DNA of 64,000 nucleotides, taken from Reticulitermes speratus. Lineage: Eukaryota > Arthropoda > Insecta > Blattodea > Rhinotermitidae. How positions within the stretch are numbered: position 1 is the first letter of the stretch; every line of letters begins with the position of its first letter. The position numbers and the translations under genes were made by a program. This document shows positions 9,694 to 21,209 of this stretch, piece by piece. The notes under the pieces were generated by a model that saw nothing but the letters and a program-made list of their open reading frames with translations, had not been told where the DNA came from and made no database searches. The stretch is taken from positions 4,182,715-4,246,714 of the forward strand of contig JAJKFL010000006.1 of NCBI GenBank assembly GCA_021186555.1. Direction: 5' to 3'.

Positions 9694-11668
9694 GAGAATT
9701 TCTGATACTGACGAGACTAACAGAATTTCTGATACTGAAGTGTCTAACAGAATTTCTGATACTGAAGTGACTAAGAATTTCTGATACTGAAGTGACTAAG
9801 AGAATTTCTGATAATGAAGTGTCTAACAGAATTTCTGATACTGAAGTGTCTAACAGAATTTCTGATACTGAAGTGACTAAGAGAATTTCTGATACTGAAG
9901 TGACTAAGAGAATTTCTGATAATGAAGTGTCTAACAGAATTTCTGATACTGAAGTGTCTAAGAGAATTTCTATACTGAAGTGACTAAGAGAATTTCTGAT
10001 AATGAAGTGTCTAACAGAATTTCTGATACTGAAGTGTCTAACAGAATTTCTGATACTGAAGTGACTAAGAGAATTTCTGATACTGAAGTGACTAAGAGAA
10101 TTTCTGATAATGAAGTGTCTAACAGAATTTCTGATACTGAAGTGTCTAAGAGAATTTCTGATACTGAAGTGTCTAAGAGAATTTCTGATACTGAAGTGAC
10201 TAAGAGAATTTCTGATACTGAAGTGACTAAGAGAATTTCTGATAATAAAGTGTCTAACAGAATTTCTGATACTGAAGTGTCTAAGAGAATTTCTGATACT
10301 GAAGTGACTAAGAGAATTTCTGATACTGAAGTGACTAAGAGAATTTCTGATAATGAAGTGTCTAACAGAATTTCTGATACTGAAGTGTCTAAGAGAATTT
10401 CTGATACTGAAGTGACTAAGAGAATTTCTGATACTGAAGTGTCTAACAGAATTTCTGATACTGAAGTGTCTAACAGAATTTCTGATACTGAAGTGACTAA
10501 GAGAATTTCTGATAATGAAGTGTCTAACAGAATTTCTGATACTGAAGTGTCTAACAGAATTTCTGATACTGAAGTGACTAAGAGAATTTCTGATACTGAA
10601 GTGACTAAGAGAATTTCTGATAATGAAGTGTCTAACAGAATTTCTGATACTGAAGTGTCTAAGAGAATTTCTATACTGAAGTGACTAAGAGAATTTCTGA
10701 TAATGAAGTGTCTAACAGAATTTCTGATAATGAAGTGTCTAACAGAATTTCTGATACTGAAGTGACTAAGAGAATTTCTGATACTGAAGTGACTAAGAGA
10801 ATTTCTGATAATGAAGTGTCTAACAGAATTTCTGATACTGAAGTGTCTAAGAGAATTTCTGATACTGAAGTGTCTAAGAGAATTTCTGATACTGAAGTGA
10901 CTAAGAGAATTTCTGATACTGAAGTGACTAAGAGAATTTCTGATAATGAAGTGTCTAACAGAATTTCTGATACTGAAGTGTCTAAGAGAATTTCTGATAC
11001 TGAAGTGACTAAGAGAATTTCTGATACTGAAGTGACTAAGAGAATTTCTGATAATGAAGTGTCTAACAGAATTTCTGATACTGAAGTGTCTAAGAGAATT
11101 TCTGATACTGAAGTGACTAAGAGAATTTCTGACACTGACGAGACTAACAGAATTTCTGATAATGAAGTGTCTAACAGAATTTCTGATATTGAAGTGTCTA
11201 AGAGAATTTCTGATACTGAAGTGACTAAGAGAATTTCTGATACTGAAGTGACTAAGAGAATTTCTGAAATTGAAATGACTAACAGAATTTCTGATACTGA
11301 CGAGACTAACAGAATTTCTGATACTGACGAGACTAACAGAATTTCTGATACTGAAGTGTCTAACAGAATTTCTGATACTGAAGTGTCTAAGAGAATTTCT
11401 GATACTGAAGTGACTAAGAGAATTTCTGATACTGAAGTGACTAAGAGAATTTCTGAAATTGAAATGACTAAGAAAATTTCTGATACTGAAGTGACTAAGA
11501 GAATTCCTGATTTTGAAATGACTACGAAAATTTCTGATATTAAAAGTGACTAAGAAAATTTCTGATACTGAAGTGACTAAGAGAATTCCTGATATTGAAG
11601 TGACTAACAACATTTCTGATACTGCAGTGACTAAGAAAATTTCTGATATTGAAGCGACTGTCTAAGAG
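9694..11668. repeat. 27-bp tandem array, about 73 copies
   Basis: Unit GAGAATTTCTGATACTGAAG followed by TGACTAA. Because 27 is a multiple of three, the array is open on both strands (RISDTEVTK repeats forward, up to 547 codons in reverse); these are not genes. Subtypes (AATGAAGTGTCTAAC, GACGAGACTAAC) alternate in blocks. A unit with the same 1-bp deletion recurs 701 bp apart (about 9970 and 10671), showing internal duplication of a 26-unit block. Confidence 0.97.
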
Positions 11669-11900
11669 CTGGACGACCGGGTTCGATACTGGGAAGGGGC
11701 ATTGACCTACATGTTCACAGCAGCGTCCAGACCGGCTTTGAGCTACAATGAAGGGTAAAACTGTCGCAGTGTAAAGCTAACCACTGACCCTTACCAATGC
11801 CGAGGTCAATAATACATGGAGCACCGCCTCCACGTCCCCTATAACGTCTGTTTTCCGTGGTAAGTATAGGTAAACCATACGAAAAAGGGAAACTTTCAAT
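11669..11900 (+). mobile_element. S1-type SINE, 5'-damaged
   Basis: GGTTCGATACTGG B-box, CAGACCGGCTTTGAG and a downstream body shared with the next element. Confidence 0.5.
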
Positions 11901-11939
11901 TCTGATACACAGATATTTAATTACACTAATGTCTTTGAG

Positions 11940-12245
11940 AGATCCGGGATAGCTCAGTCGGTAAAGTGATTAGGCTACGAGCTGGACGACTGAGGAATCG
12001 GGGTTCGATAATCGGAGGGGACAACAGATTTGTCGTTTCCGCCAAGCGCCCAGACCGGCTCTGAGACCCAACCAGCCTATTATTCAATGAGAACCGGGGA
12101 CCAATTGCCGAGCGATAAAGTGACCTGTTCGTGGAGTTGACAAGTCACGTGATAGTGGCGAGGTTAAAAATGCCTGGATTGTACCTCCACTGTCCCATAT
12201 GCCTTGATGGCATCGTACTTAATTAAACACAGGGAGCACTTCGGA
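11940..12245 (+). mobile_element. tRNA-derived SINE, family S1
   Basis: The head GGGATAGCTCAGTCGGTAAAG (A-box region) is followed by GGGTTCGATAATC (B box). The S1 body follows (CAGACCGGCTCTGAG, CCTCCACTGTCCCATATGCC) and ends in an A-rich region. Confidence 0.75.
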
Positions 12246-12249
12246 TTAT

Positions 12250-12850
12250 ATCCAAGATTTAAAACGCTGCAATATTAAAGGAAAACGTATTATGATTGAC
12301 CCAGCAGAGCAGCTCACAACGGTACGAACGAAACGTCAGCACAGTACATAAGTTCACTTCTTTATTGTCTACAATCAAATAGAATTTAAACGAATCGCAC
12401 AAAAAGTATTACAGATGTAAGGTACATGAGTCAAATTTTGAAAATTAATTTGTCTTTACCCCTAACACAGAAACAAATATTATTCTGATTTTCACTCCCC
12501 TTCCCCCCCCCTCCCCTAACACCGGGTCAACTTGGCTGTTGAGCAGAGAAACAGTCGACTTCCAATTTGCATATGGCCGAATATATCTTATCTTCGTCGC
12601 CATAAATATTCGAACACATGATGCTGAATCCCTGAAAATAATAAACCACTAAACTTTTTTGAAAACGTAATAATAATTACCCCATCTGTGTGAGCCCGTT
12701 GTACAAAGCAACACGTGGAAACTAGGTGTAAAGCCCTACAAAGGGCGATAGAAAGGAGAGCAGCCGCTTGTGGGTACGTCACGCAAGTAACTGAAGAAAA
12801 AAAACAACCCGTATTAACATGGATTAAATTCGGATAATTTACACTTTGAA
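12250..12850. other. no gene seen
   Basis: Unique-looking AT-rich intronic DNA with a C-run at about 12500. Confidence 0.5.
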
Positions 12851-12852
12851 AG

Positions 12853-13556
12853 CAAGATATATGCGTAGTAAAAGTGGCGATATGCGTAGCAAAAGTGGCG
12901 ATATACGTAGCAAAAGTGGCGATATGTGTAGCAAAATTGGCGATATGCGTAGCAAAAGTGGCGATATGCGTAGCAAAAGTGGCGATATGCGTAGCAAAAG
13001 TGGCGATATACGTAGCAAAAGTGGCGATATGTGTAGCAAAAGTGGCGATATGCGTAGCAAAAGTGGCGATATACTAGCAAAAGTGGCGATATGTGTAGCA
13101 AAAGTGGCGATATGCGTAGCAAAAGTGGCGATATGTGTAGCAAAAGTGGCGATATGTGTAGCAAAAGTGGCGATATGCGTAGCAAAACTGGCGATATACG
13201 TAGCAAAAGTGGCGATATGAGTAGCAAAGTGGCGATATACGTAGCAAAAGTGGCGATATGTGTAGCAAAAGTGGCGATATGCGTAGCAAAAGTGGCGATA
13301 TACGTAGCAAAAGTGGCGATATGAGTAGCAAAGTGGCGATATACGTAGCAAAAGTGGCGATATGAGTAGCAAAAGTGGCGATATGTGTAGCAAAAGTGGC
13401 GATATGTGTAGCAAAAGTGGCGATATGAGTAGCAAAAGTGGCGATATGTGTAGCAAAAGTGGCGATATGCGTAGCAAAAGTGGCGATATGAGTAGCAAAA
13501 GTGGCGATATGTGTAGCAAAAGTGGCGATATGCGTAGCAAAAGTGGCGATATTCAC
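12853..13556. repeat. 21-bp tandem array, about 33 copies
   Basis: Unit GCGATATGCGTAGCAAAAGTG with CGT/TGT/AGT variation at one position. The unit length is a multiple of three, so several frames stay open on both strands; I do not call them genes. Single-base losses at about 13074, 13227 and 13330 shift frame. Confidence 0.97.
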
Positions 13557-13588
13557 AGTAAGTTCAATATAAACAAAAATACGAGAGT

Positions 13589-13765
13589 TGAGTTCTGCGC
13601 TCTTCTGGGATATAACGCGGCGTCGTGTGGTAATTGTTTGCCGACGTTTCGGGACAACGTATCGGTCCCATTTTCAAGGGTCAAAAAAGAAGTCCAAGAA
13701 GAAAATCAAACGTCGGTAAACAACTACCACAAGACACCGCGTAATACCCCAGAAGAGCGCAGATA
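13589..13765. mobile_element. fold-back element with hammerhead-like core
   Basis: The arm TCTGCGCTCTTCTGGGATAT (near 13594) to GCCGACGTTT is repeated inverted at 13709-13763. On the minus strand at 13645-13677 a 5-bp GGGAC/GTCCC stem leads into GAAACGTCGG; the upstream box reads TTGAAAA instead of CTGANGA, so this copy lacks the catalytic core. Confidence 0.6.
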
Positions 13766-13849
13766 TCATCCAACATCGCGGCGGAAGCCTCAAATCAAAA
13801 TGGCGTGTTATTTAATAAGCAAACACGGTACAAGCGACGTTTAAAACTG

Positions 13850-15030
13850 TCCGTCTGTAACGTACTGCACTTCGTACATCGAAACACAGAATCTTACTGA
13901 AAGTACTTGGCAACACTGAGCTCATATATGCTATCAGGTCACAGGCGGAACGGTTTCATTAAAAATATAACATTTGTTTTATTCTTAAATTGAACTTATA
14001 AATATATATCTTAAAATTCTTACATTTCTATGCCTTCTTTTTTTTTACCCTTTGATTTTTCCGCAATTTACAGTCGTTAATGTGACCTTTAATTTACTAA
14101 ACTGCTCTTGCTTACGCATCCACGAGTTACGCAATACTCCTGAATCACCCTGTACAATAAGTGAGGTAGACTCTCAGACTATTTGTATGCAGACTATTGA
14201 CGAGTCCTTGGGTATTATTCGCCCATTTATTTGCAACTACTACTTAATTTTAAACAGGATTGTATAGGAAAGTGAATATAGTTACAGTGTATTGTATCAG
14301 AGTGGTTTTTGCCTTTTGTTAAAGCAGAATCGTTTTAGCAAACACACCAGCCTGTCAATTTCCCTTTTGAACCTCACCATGATGTGTAAGAGAGAGACAA
14401 GGGTAGGTGAGGAAGAATGGATGTGAGTAGGAATGAAGTTTGCGCGCCGAATAGGTAATTATTTGTAATAGAATATATAATGACAAAGAAGGGGAGGAAA
14501 AGCTTTATTATAGAAACTGCTATAGACTGGCATACATCCCTTATACATGAAAGCTAGCCCTGATGTAACATACAAAACCCATACAACTGAAACTCTCAGA
14601 GTCTGGAAGCACAAAACAGCTCTATTGCTTAGGATTATTCATTTGTTAAACTGTAATTAGAATGCTGATGGTTTCGACTTGCATGCAGTTCATATAATGC
14701 GTCACGTACAGTCAGTTTTATTGTGTGCCGTAAAGGTGGGGTGAGCGAGAAGCCCTATAGGGGCCACAGTACCACTTGACTTCATAAGAGAGGGGCTCAC
14801 ACCCAATTTTGACACAATGTTCAGCTACAAAGGGACAGAGCTATTCAATTAGACAACAACCAAAGCCAAGTTGTACGGTTCTTACAGTCGTACAGTCTTA
14901 AACAAAAATGAAAAGAAAATTTTGATTTTAAAATGTAGCAGTGATTTTGCAATAGGCGCACGAAGGCACCCGGTATAAGTGACACAAGACGTGATCATGG
15001 AGAGTCCAGACTTCACGGAGGTAAAGATTT
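13850..15030. other. no gene seen
   Basis: AT-rich intronic DNA without recognisable coding, RNA or repeat structure. Confidence 0.5.
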
Positions 15031-15038
15031 ATATTGTG

Positions 15039-15210
15039 TCAATATAGTCTTCTCGGGCGCACAGCCGCGTCAATTCGTTTGAATACAACGTTTCGGGGAC
15101 TAGCTCCGTCCCCATCCTCAGGCAAAACTGAGGATGGGGACGGAGCTAGTCCCCGAAACGTTGTATTCAAACGAATTGACGCGGCTGTGCGCCCGAGAAG
15201 ACTATATTGA
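15039..15210. repeat. perfect 83-bp-arm palindrome containing two facing hammerhead-like motifs
   Basis: Bases 15039-15121 are the exact reverse complement of 15128-15210, with a 6-base spacer GCAAAA. Each arm carries CTGAGGA-T-GGGGAC-loop-GTCCCC-GAAACG, on the minus strand in the left arm and the plus strand in the right. Confidence 0.95.
15128..15159 (+). ncRNA. candidate hammerhead-like motif (right arm)
   Basis: CTGAGGA fits the hammerhead CUGANGA box. After one extra T there is a perfect 6-bp stem (GGGGAC/GTCCCC, seven-base loop), then GAAAC. The mirror copy is at 15090-15121 on the minus strand. Confidence 0.45.
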
Positions 15211-15629
15211 ATCATGTCGCCGCAAAGTTTTAAAATTTATATTTATATTGTGTACTTGTAAGATTATGATACCGTGTAATTTGGTAGATATGTAACAACA
15301 TTTTGGAGGAATATTCCGCTTCCGTGTTTATGGTTAAATTTATCGTCGCCCCTGCCTATCCCAAATAAAAATACCAGAGAAATTTTTATTACAGACTCGT
15401 CCCAACGTTCTAAAAACTTAACTTTCCCTGCGAACGGAATGACTCCTCTCGCTACTGGCAGACAGGGCGACTTCGTTACTTCAACAAGCTTAAATTCTTC
15501 TTATTGTAAACTTCTGTGTTTTGACACTGCTGTGCAGTTGCTGTGTAAAATCCAAACGTCAAAAGCCACTTCATCTGACCAGCTTGCGTGTTAAGAGCTC
15601 CTCGGCTAAAATGTTTATTATTATCTATA

Positions 15630-15638
15630 TTATTATTA

Positions 15639-15669
<31 letters not shown>

Positions 15670-15670
15670 A
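15630..15670. repeat. (TAT)n microsatellite
   Basis: Trinucleotide TAT/ATT run. Confidence 0.9.
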
Positions 15671-15689
15671 ACGAGTGTCGACGAAGGAG

Positions 15690-16085
15690 ATACTTGGGTC
15701 TAAGAAGAATGCGGTTAAACGAGGCTGTAGGAAATCGCAATCGTACTACTCACCAAATACTATCCGGGCGTTAAAGTCAAGAACAATGATATGGGCGGAG
15801 GAAATGGCGCGTAGGGGGTGAGGAGAGGTGCATACAAATTTTTTTGGCGGAAACCTGAGGGGAAAGAGCCAACTTTCAAGACCTAGGCGTAGATGGGAGA
15901 AAAAATATCACAATAAAGAAATCAATTGGGACGGCGTTAAACAAGATTTATCTGGTTCGGGATATGGACAGGTGGCGGGCTCTTGTGAATGCGGTAATGA
16001 ACCTTCTGCTCCCATAAAACGCGGGGAATTTCTTGACTGGGTGATGAGCTATTAGCTTTTCAAGAAGGACTCTGTCCCACGGAAT
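15690..16085 (+). pseudogene. LINE family L2 3'-end fragment (reverse transcriptase C-terminus)
   Basis: Frame pieces read SPNTIRALKSRTMIWAEEMA, then RPRRRWEKK, then, after a frameshift, DMDRWRALVNAVMNLLLP and a stop. This is the C-terminal tail of a non-LTR retrotransposon ORF2 that I recall as abundant in insect genomes. Broken by frameshifts; related 3' ends lie at 44625-44790 and 48385-48560 on the minus strand. The name L2 is only a label within this window. Confidence 0.7.
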
Positions 16086-16106
16086 TGTTAGCTAGTCGCT
16101 TCAACT

Positions 16107-16138
16107 CTGAAGACGGAGGCAGTATATTCCTCCGAAAC
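16107..16138 (+). ncRNA. candidate hammerhead-like motif
   Basis: CTGAAGA, one extra C, GGAGG stem, nine-base loop, CCTCC, GAAAC followed by GTTGG. Perfect 5-bp stem. Confidence 0.45.
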
Positions 16139-16205
16139 GTTGGTATAAACGTTGGTATCTACTTAGAAGACGACACTGTGTAAAGATCCACAAGACCACA
16201 ACATA

Positions 16206-16390
16206 CAGTCGAACCCGGTTAAAACGACATCGGTTTATACGACACCTCGTCTATAACGTCAGATATTCTGTTGTACCAATCAATTCCTCACTGTTAACCA
16301 TAACATTACACTCCTCGGTTATAACAACACTCGTTTATAACGACACAAAATATTCAGTCCCTTTCATGACGTTAAAACCAAGTTCGACTG
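16206..16390. mobile_element. Tc1/mariner (pogo-like) MITE
   Basis: 185 bp beginning CAGTCGAACCCGGTTA and ending with an inverted AAGTTCGACTG, flanked by TA at both ends. No coding content. Confidence 0.75.
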
Positions 16391-16399
16391 TATTTATAA

Positions 16400-16765
16400 C
16401 ACAGTCCCTTACCGCTCAGTAGGCCTGCTTGGATTCTAAAGGCGTCATATGTCTGCAGATTTTCAGTACGGAGTGTCAAAACGCGACACGGCTGTTTGAA
16501 TTTCGAAGGAAACGTGATACACAGAATTTGAACATATACATTCCGTATTATCACAAAGGCTACAGAAGCTATATTAGAGTGATGTGTATAAATGAACGGG
16601 AAGTCGACACCCTCAGCATTCGCCCACAACTACAACAGTCTCATTCAATTATAGTGGGAACAATAGTCTTGTATTTAAATCTGGTAACAACTACAATGTT
16701 CTCACTGACACAATTGGCTATTACCTGAATCAAGGATACGGTAACACGTGACATTGCACTGCGCT
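16400..16765. other. no gene seen
   Basis: Short overlapping open frames on both strands without recognisable protein. Confidence 0.45.
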
Positions 16766-16775
16766 GTAAATGTCA

Positions 16776-16890
16776 GGCGGTTAGCCGCGGGGCTCTCTCC
16801 GCGGAGGCTAAGTTCGATCCCGTATCAGTCCATGTGGAATTTGTGGTCGATAAAGCGGCACTGGGACAGGTTTCCCTCCAAGTATCATTA
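16776..16890 (+). mobile_element. tRNA-derived SINE, family S5
   Basis: GGTTAGCCGCGGGGC... AAGTTCGATCCCGTA gives an A/B-box arrangement, then GTCCATGTGGAATTTGTGG. A relative with the same body lies at 22527-22645. Confidence 0.5.
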
Positions 16891-17610
16891 CACAAATGCT
16901 ACGTAATTATTTAAGTATCCGTAGAAATTTTCGTCTCAATATTAGCCAATTTTCATTTAAACTTTTGAAGAAGCTGACCGATGTTCATAAAACTTGGTAT
17001 CAATGTTATTCAATTGAAGGCCACTCCTGTGTTATATTCTATAACTTCCTACAATCGTTAAGAAAAACATGGCGGACACGCACACTGTTAAACCGGTAAC
17101 AGCAATAGCGATAATTAACAATTCGTGAAATGATACATGATTTAATATCTTGGAAAATGTTAGATGTTTCCTATGGGTAAAGTTCCTGTACAATGTAAAT
17201 GTCTTGACAGCATCGAAACAGAAATTTTTTTATCTGTCGGTTTGATGGTAATTTAACATACCAGTGCGACTGGGCAAGTGAAATTTGATAATCACTGACA
17301 TACCACCGCATTACAAGACAGCTACAAATATGGCAACGATAATGAACACTTCACATTTACATCCGACAAATTTAAGGTATAAAGAATTCGTACTTAAGTG
17401 AATGCTAACATTTAGAGACACGTACGACTAAAAGCTACGTACAGAGTAGCAGTCTTCGATTTCTGCTCAGAACTGCTCCTTACTATTCCCCTCCTTCCTC
17501 TGAATGTGACTCTCGCGTCTTCACACAGTTGTCTCAATTTTGTATATCACAACTTTAACAGCTGTATATAAAACAAACGAAGCTATTTAGACAAGCACTA
17601 TGGTAGAATC
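16890..17610. other. no gene seen
   Basis: AT-rich intronic DNA without a supported feature. Confidence 0.45.
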
Positions 17611-17616
17611 ACATTA

Positions 17617-17930
17617 GAGGTAAAGCAACCCCATTACAGGCCTAGACAGGCCCTTAGGGTTCCAGGAGGTTGAGGCTAGCAGATTTATAGACAATCGGCA
17701 CATGAAGGTGATAAGGTTGTCAGCCGTACCACCGGACGCCTTTACCCCCAGGAAATACTCCTCTTACTCATTTCTGTCTCATTTCTGTTAGAGGCTGAGT
17801 CGACCCCAGGGCCATAGTGCGACCGAAAGGATTATGTCAAAGAAAAATTCCAATGACACCATCGGGAATCGAACCAGCGACCTTCCGGCTTGTAGAGCAG
17901 TGCCTCCAACGAACTGCCCCCGAGAATCAC
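17617..17930 (-). mobile_element. SINE, family S2
   Basis: Minus-strand element: tRNA-like head (CTCTACAAGCCGGAAGGTCG, then GGTTCGATTCCCG), body with the reversed markers GGCCCTTAGGGTTCCAGGAG and GACAATCGGCACATGAAGG, tail in GGTAAAG (CTTTACC when read sense). Confidence 0.75.
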
Positions 17931-18269
17931 ATGAAATGTCAGAACTTAATTTTATCCAAGGAAGATTTAAAAATTAGTGTCTACCTCACAGAAGAGTTCA
18001 CGTCTTGATTACAAAGACAAATCGCCGTTTATTCTGAAAAGTATACGTAACAAATACGGACATACATTGGGTGTCAAAATCGAAAAGAACAATTGGTACA
18101 TATGGATAAGACTTCCTTTAAAGGGGGAAAAAATTACGAATATATGGTTTATTATTTATAAATATTTAGTGACGCTGCCTGTTGTTTAGGCAACACAGTA
18201 CGCACTGGTAGAAAGAATACAGCAGCATAAATTGCAAAGGATGCGGAATACAGCAATCGTGGCCTAATT

Positions 18270-18482
18270 CGAGGTACTATATTTTTATTTGGACCGGCCC
18301 TGGGGTCCACCCAGCCTCCTGTACAATGGATACCGGGTCTCTTTCCCTGGGATAAGCGGCCGCAGCGTGGAGTTGACCACCCACCCTCATCTAGTGCCGG
18401 GGTTACAGAAAGTGTAGAGCTATACCTCTACTCCCCATCTGGTCCTTCATGGCCCGTTCTAGGGAGAAATTTACCTTTACCT
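18270..18482 (+). mobile_element. SINE, family S1, 5'-truncated
   Basis: Body from GACCGGCCCTGGGGTC through GCGTGGAGTTGACCACCCAC to a 3' tail TTTACCTTTACC. The tRNA-like head is missing. Confidence 0.7.
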
Positions 18483-18489
18483 CTATATT

Positions 18490-19570
18490 GTTATTTTTGT
18501 GTAGGTACGGAGGAAAACTCCACAAAGTGTCAAGACACGCGGTTACAGGACCTAAATTTGAACACGAGCCTTCCCGAACACGCAGCAGTATTGCCACCTC
18601 CTTCGCTAAGCTGACAAGACATAATTCGCGTGACACGGGTTTGGAGCGCCATAATCTCGACAGGTCACGGCGTGTGTTCGGGTGGCAACGGGTTGTGAGC
18701 AGAGAGATAGATGTTAGTTACAGCTGGCGTCACAGTCGCAACTACATTAAATCATTGTTATGGGAGTTATGAAGCATACATTATGCATGATTCATCTCTT
18801 TGTTTCCACCCAGAATGCACCACTCTGATTTGACATAATCGACAAGCACGTGACTTGCTGAACTTTCCACCTGGAGGAACATCATTCAATTATTCAGACA
18901 TCACTGTGCAGAATTACAATTACACACGTCAATGGGGATAAACTCAGTACGCGTTGAGTTCACTTATGTTTCATTAGCAATACCAGTTCCCCGATATTGT
19001 ACTCCTTTAAACACTGTTTCTAAAAATTCCCCCGTTCATAATGTTACGAAACATATTTTAAAACTTGACATCGCCTTTTGATAGGTTAAATTGTAACTTT
19101 CCTCCTTTAACAGCGAGTATATTTCCTGCACAGTGCCCACTAAGCACATGACCTTTTAAACCCACTCGTGTGATATTATAAGGTTAATTTTTCTACAGAC
19201 TTCCCACCACTGCAGTGAAGACACAGCGCTCGACACTGGCAGATCAGTAACAGTCGCTCTACCACCTCCTACACTCTTGCGGGAAATACTTGAAAAACCA
19301 AGCAAGCCAAGAATGAACCAACCGAACTCATTTTTATAGACAGCGATTAGCAACACCCCGCTATGACAGTGTTAAAACAGTAACATGTCACATGACCTTG
19401 ACCTTGACAGTGCGCATGACATATCAAGGTGTATAAGACGTCCAGTTATTTAATAAAAAAAAACCTTTCTCTGCAGACCAGTGCATAAGAAGCGGTGCCA
19501 TGAGTGGGGCTATATTTAAGGCACATCTTGTATATCTTACACACCAGGAAATTCGTCTAATTATATATTC
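18490..19570. other. no gene seen
   Basis: Intronic DNA with no supported feature; a dispersed block GTGGCCTAATTCGAGGTACT (18261) precedes the SINE and recurs diverged near 20017 and 61968. Confidence 0.45.
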
Positions 19571-19585
19571 TCTGTGGTCTGTTTG

Positions 19586-19919
19586 GGGCACGCGGTGGGG
19601 GGGGGGGGCACGCGGTGTCGCAGTTGGTTGAGGCACTGCGCTACAAGCCGGAACGTCGCGGGTTCGATTCCCGATGGTGTCATTGGAATTTTTCATTGAC
19701 ATAATCGTTTCGGCCGCACTATGGCCCTGGGGTCGACTCAGCCTCTAACAGAAATGAGTAACAGGAATCTTTCCTGGGGGGTAAAGGCGGCCGGTGCGTA
19801 GGGCTGACAACCTTACCACCTTCATGTGCCGATTGTCTAGAAATCTGTGAGCCTCAACCTCCTGGAACCGTAAGGGCCTGTCCAGGCCTGTAATGGGATT
19901 GCTTTACCTTTACCTTTAC
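19586..19919 (+). mobile_element. SINE, family S2, complete with target-site duplication
   Basis: Flanked by identical CTGTGGTCTGTTTG at 19572-19585 and 19920-19933. It begins with a G run, then the tRNA-like head CACGCGGTGTCGCAGTTGG with B box GGGTTCGATTCCC, and ends in CTTTACC repeats. This defines the ends of the family. Confidence 0.9.
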
Positions 19920-20652
19920 CTGTGGTCTGTTTGACAAAGATGACAGAATCTGTGTCTTTGGTTCTGTAATTAACGGTGATTAATGACTGCTAAGTCGTAA
20001 AAGATATGGAAGTGGCCGTGGCCTAGTTTGAAGTACTGTTCAGTAATTTTCCTGCAGGCGGTAAGTGAAACGAAGACAAATCCCAGGACATTTTGTGCCC
20101 CTGACGAGATTCGAAGCGTCATAATGTGACATTTGTGACACGTTTGCTCTGGTATTGTGACTAATTTTCGAATTCGAACACTTGGTAGCCTCTTATAAAC
20201 ACAGGCGGTGTGGACGAGCAAATGTCTCCTGTGTGAGGCTAACAGCAAGACACTGTCCAGCAGGTCTCCAGTCATCAGATGACGTAACGTCATCAGATGA
20301 CGTAACGTCAATTCTCCTTTGTTTATTAACCTTCAAAATTGCATCACTTACGGTTTTCGAAGTTTTCCCCTGTCAGTATTAATGTTCCAAACTCTTCATC
20401 TTAATACTACTGTTATCAGAAGGACAAGCGGGCGAAGCCTTGGAACATTCCAAAAAGCTGGGGAGCACAGGATAGAAAAATATTTCACATTGTTTGTGCT
20501 TCAAAGGGACGGGTCAAATAGAGGTGAGCGTTTTTATTTCAAATAATCTGAATGTCTTATTTTCATCACCCTCGTCTGCGTCTTCACCATAACACGTGAC
20601 TTTGCTTGAAGTAAAACTATAGTCATGAAGGAAAGTATGAGGTTAGAACAGC

Positions 20653-20685
20653 GGCGTTGATAAAGATCCTTCGAAACGTCGGGAA
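20653..20685 (+). other. half motif CCTTCGAAACGTCGG
   Basis: Only the downstream half of the hammerhead-like family is present. Confidence 0.35.
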
Positions 20686-20794
20686 GTATAACCCCCCAAA
20701 ACATAAGGCAACACCACAACAGACTTAGTCTGATAATCACGAACCTGAGGTTATTACGGCGGGAGTATTAAGCTAGAACTACTGCCTACTGAGG

Positions 20795-21078
20795 AGCCGG
20801 GATAGCTCAGTTGGTATAGTGTCTAGTTATAGGTTGGACCACGCAGGGTTAGAATCCTGGCAGGCACAAAATGACTTTTTTCTCTCCAAATCATGCAGAC
20901 CGGCTCTGGAGCCCACCGAGCCTCCTGTTCAATGGTTACCGGGGTCCTTTCCCGGGGGTAAAGCGGCTGGGGCATAAAGTTGACTACTATCACTATCTAC
21001 TGCCAAGATTAAGTGGAGTTCCACCTTAATTCCTCCTATATGACTACACGGCGAGGACATGGACAACTTTCCCTTTAG
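20795..21078 (+). mobile_element. SINE, family S1
   Basis: GCCGGGATAGCTCAGTTGG head, degraded B box (GGGTTAGAATCC), CAGACCGGCTCTGGAG body, and a 3' part ending near TTTCCCTTTAGC. Confidence 0.75.
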
Positions 21079-21127
21079 CTTCACATACTGTCTATTCGGT
21101 CGTGATCCAGAGTATTGCGGTAGAGTC

Positions 21128-21205
21128 CAGTGTTTCGAAGGAACCTACTGCCTCCAGCTTCAGGAGAGAAAATGGTGTTCAGTGTTTCCTCCGAAACGTT
21201 GATAG
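21128..21205. other. decayed pair of hammerhead-like motifs
   Basis: Minus-strand CTGAAGC...CTTCGAAACACTGG (21132-21163) faces a plus-strand CTCCGAAACGTTG half near 21190. Confidence 0.35.
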
Positions 21206-21209
21206 GAGT

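Noticed and set aside
9970-11613. 547-codon minus-strand open frame and 290/234-codon plus-strand frames
   Set aside because: Entirely 27-bp tandem repeat, open on both strands because the unit is a multiple of three and stop-free; no domain, splice or start context.
12814-13556. Several 120-230 codon frames on both strands
   Set aside because: 21-bp array; frames switch at single-base slips, and the protein is a monotone repeat.
20795-20870. True tRNA gene
   Set aside because: A- and B-box-like sequences are followed by the S1 SINE body shared by many other copies; the cloverleaf is not intact.
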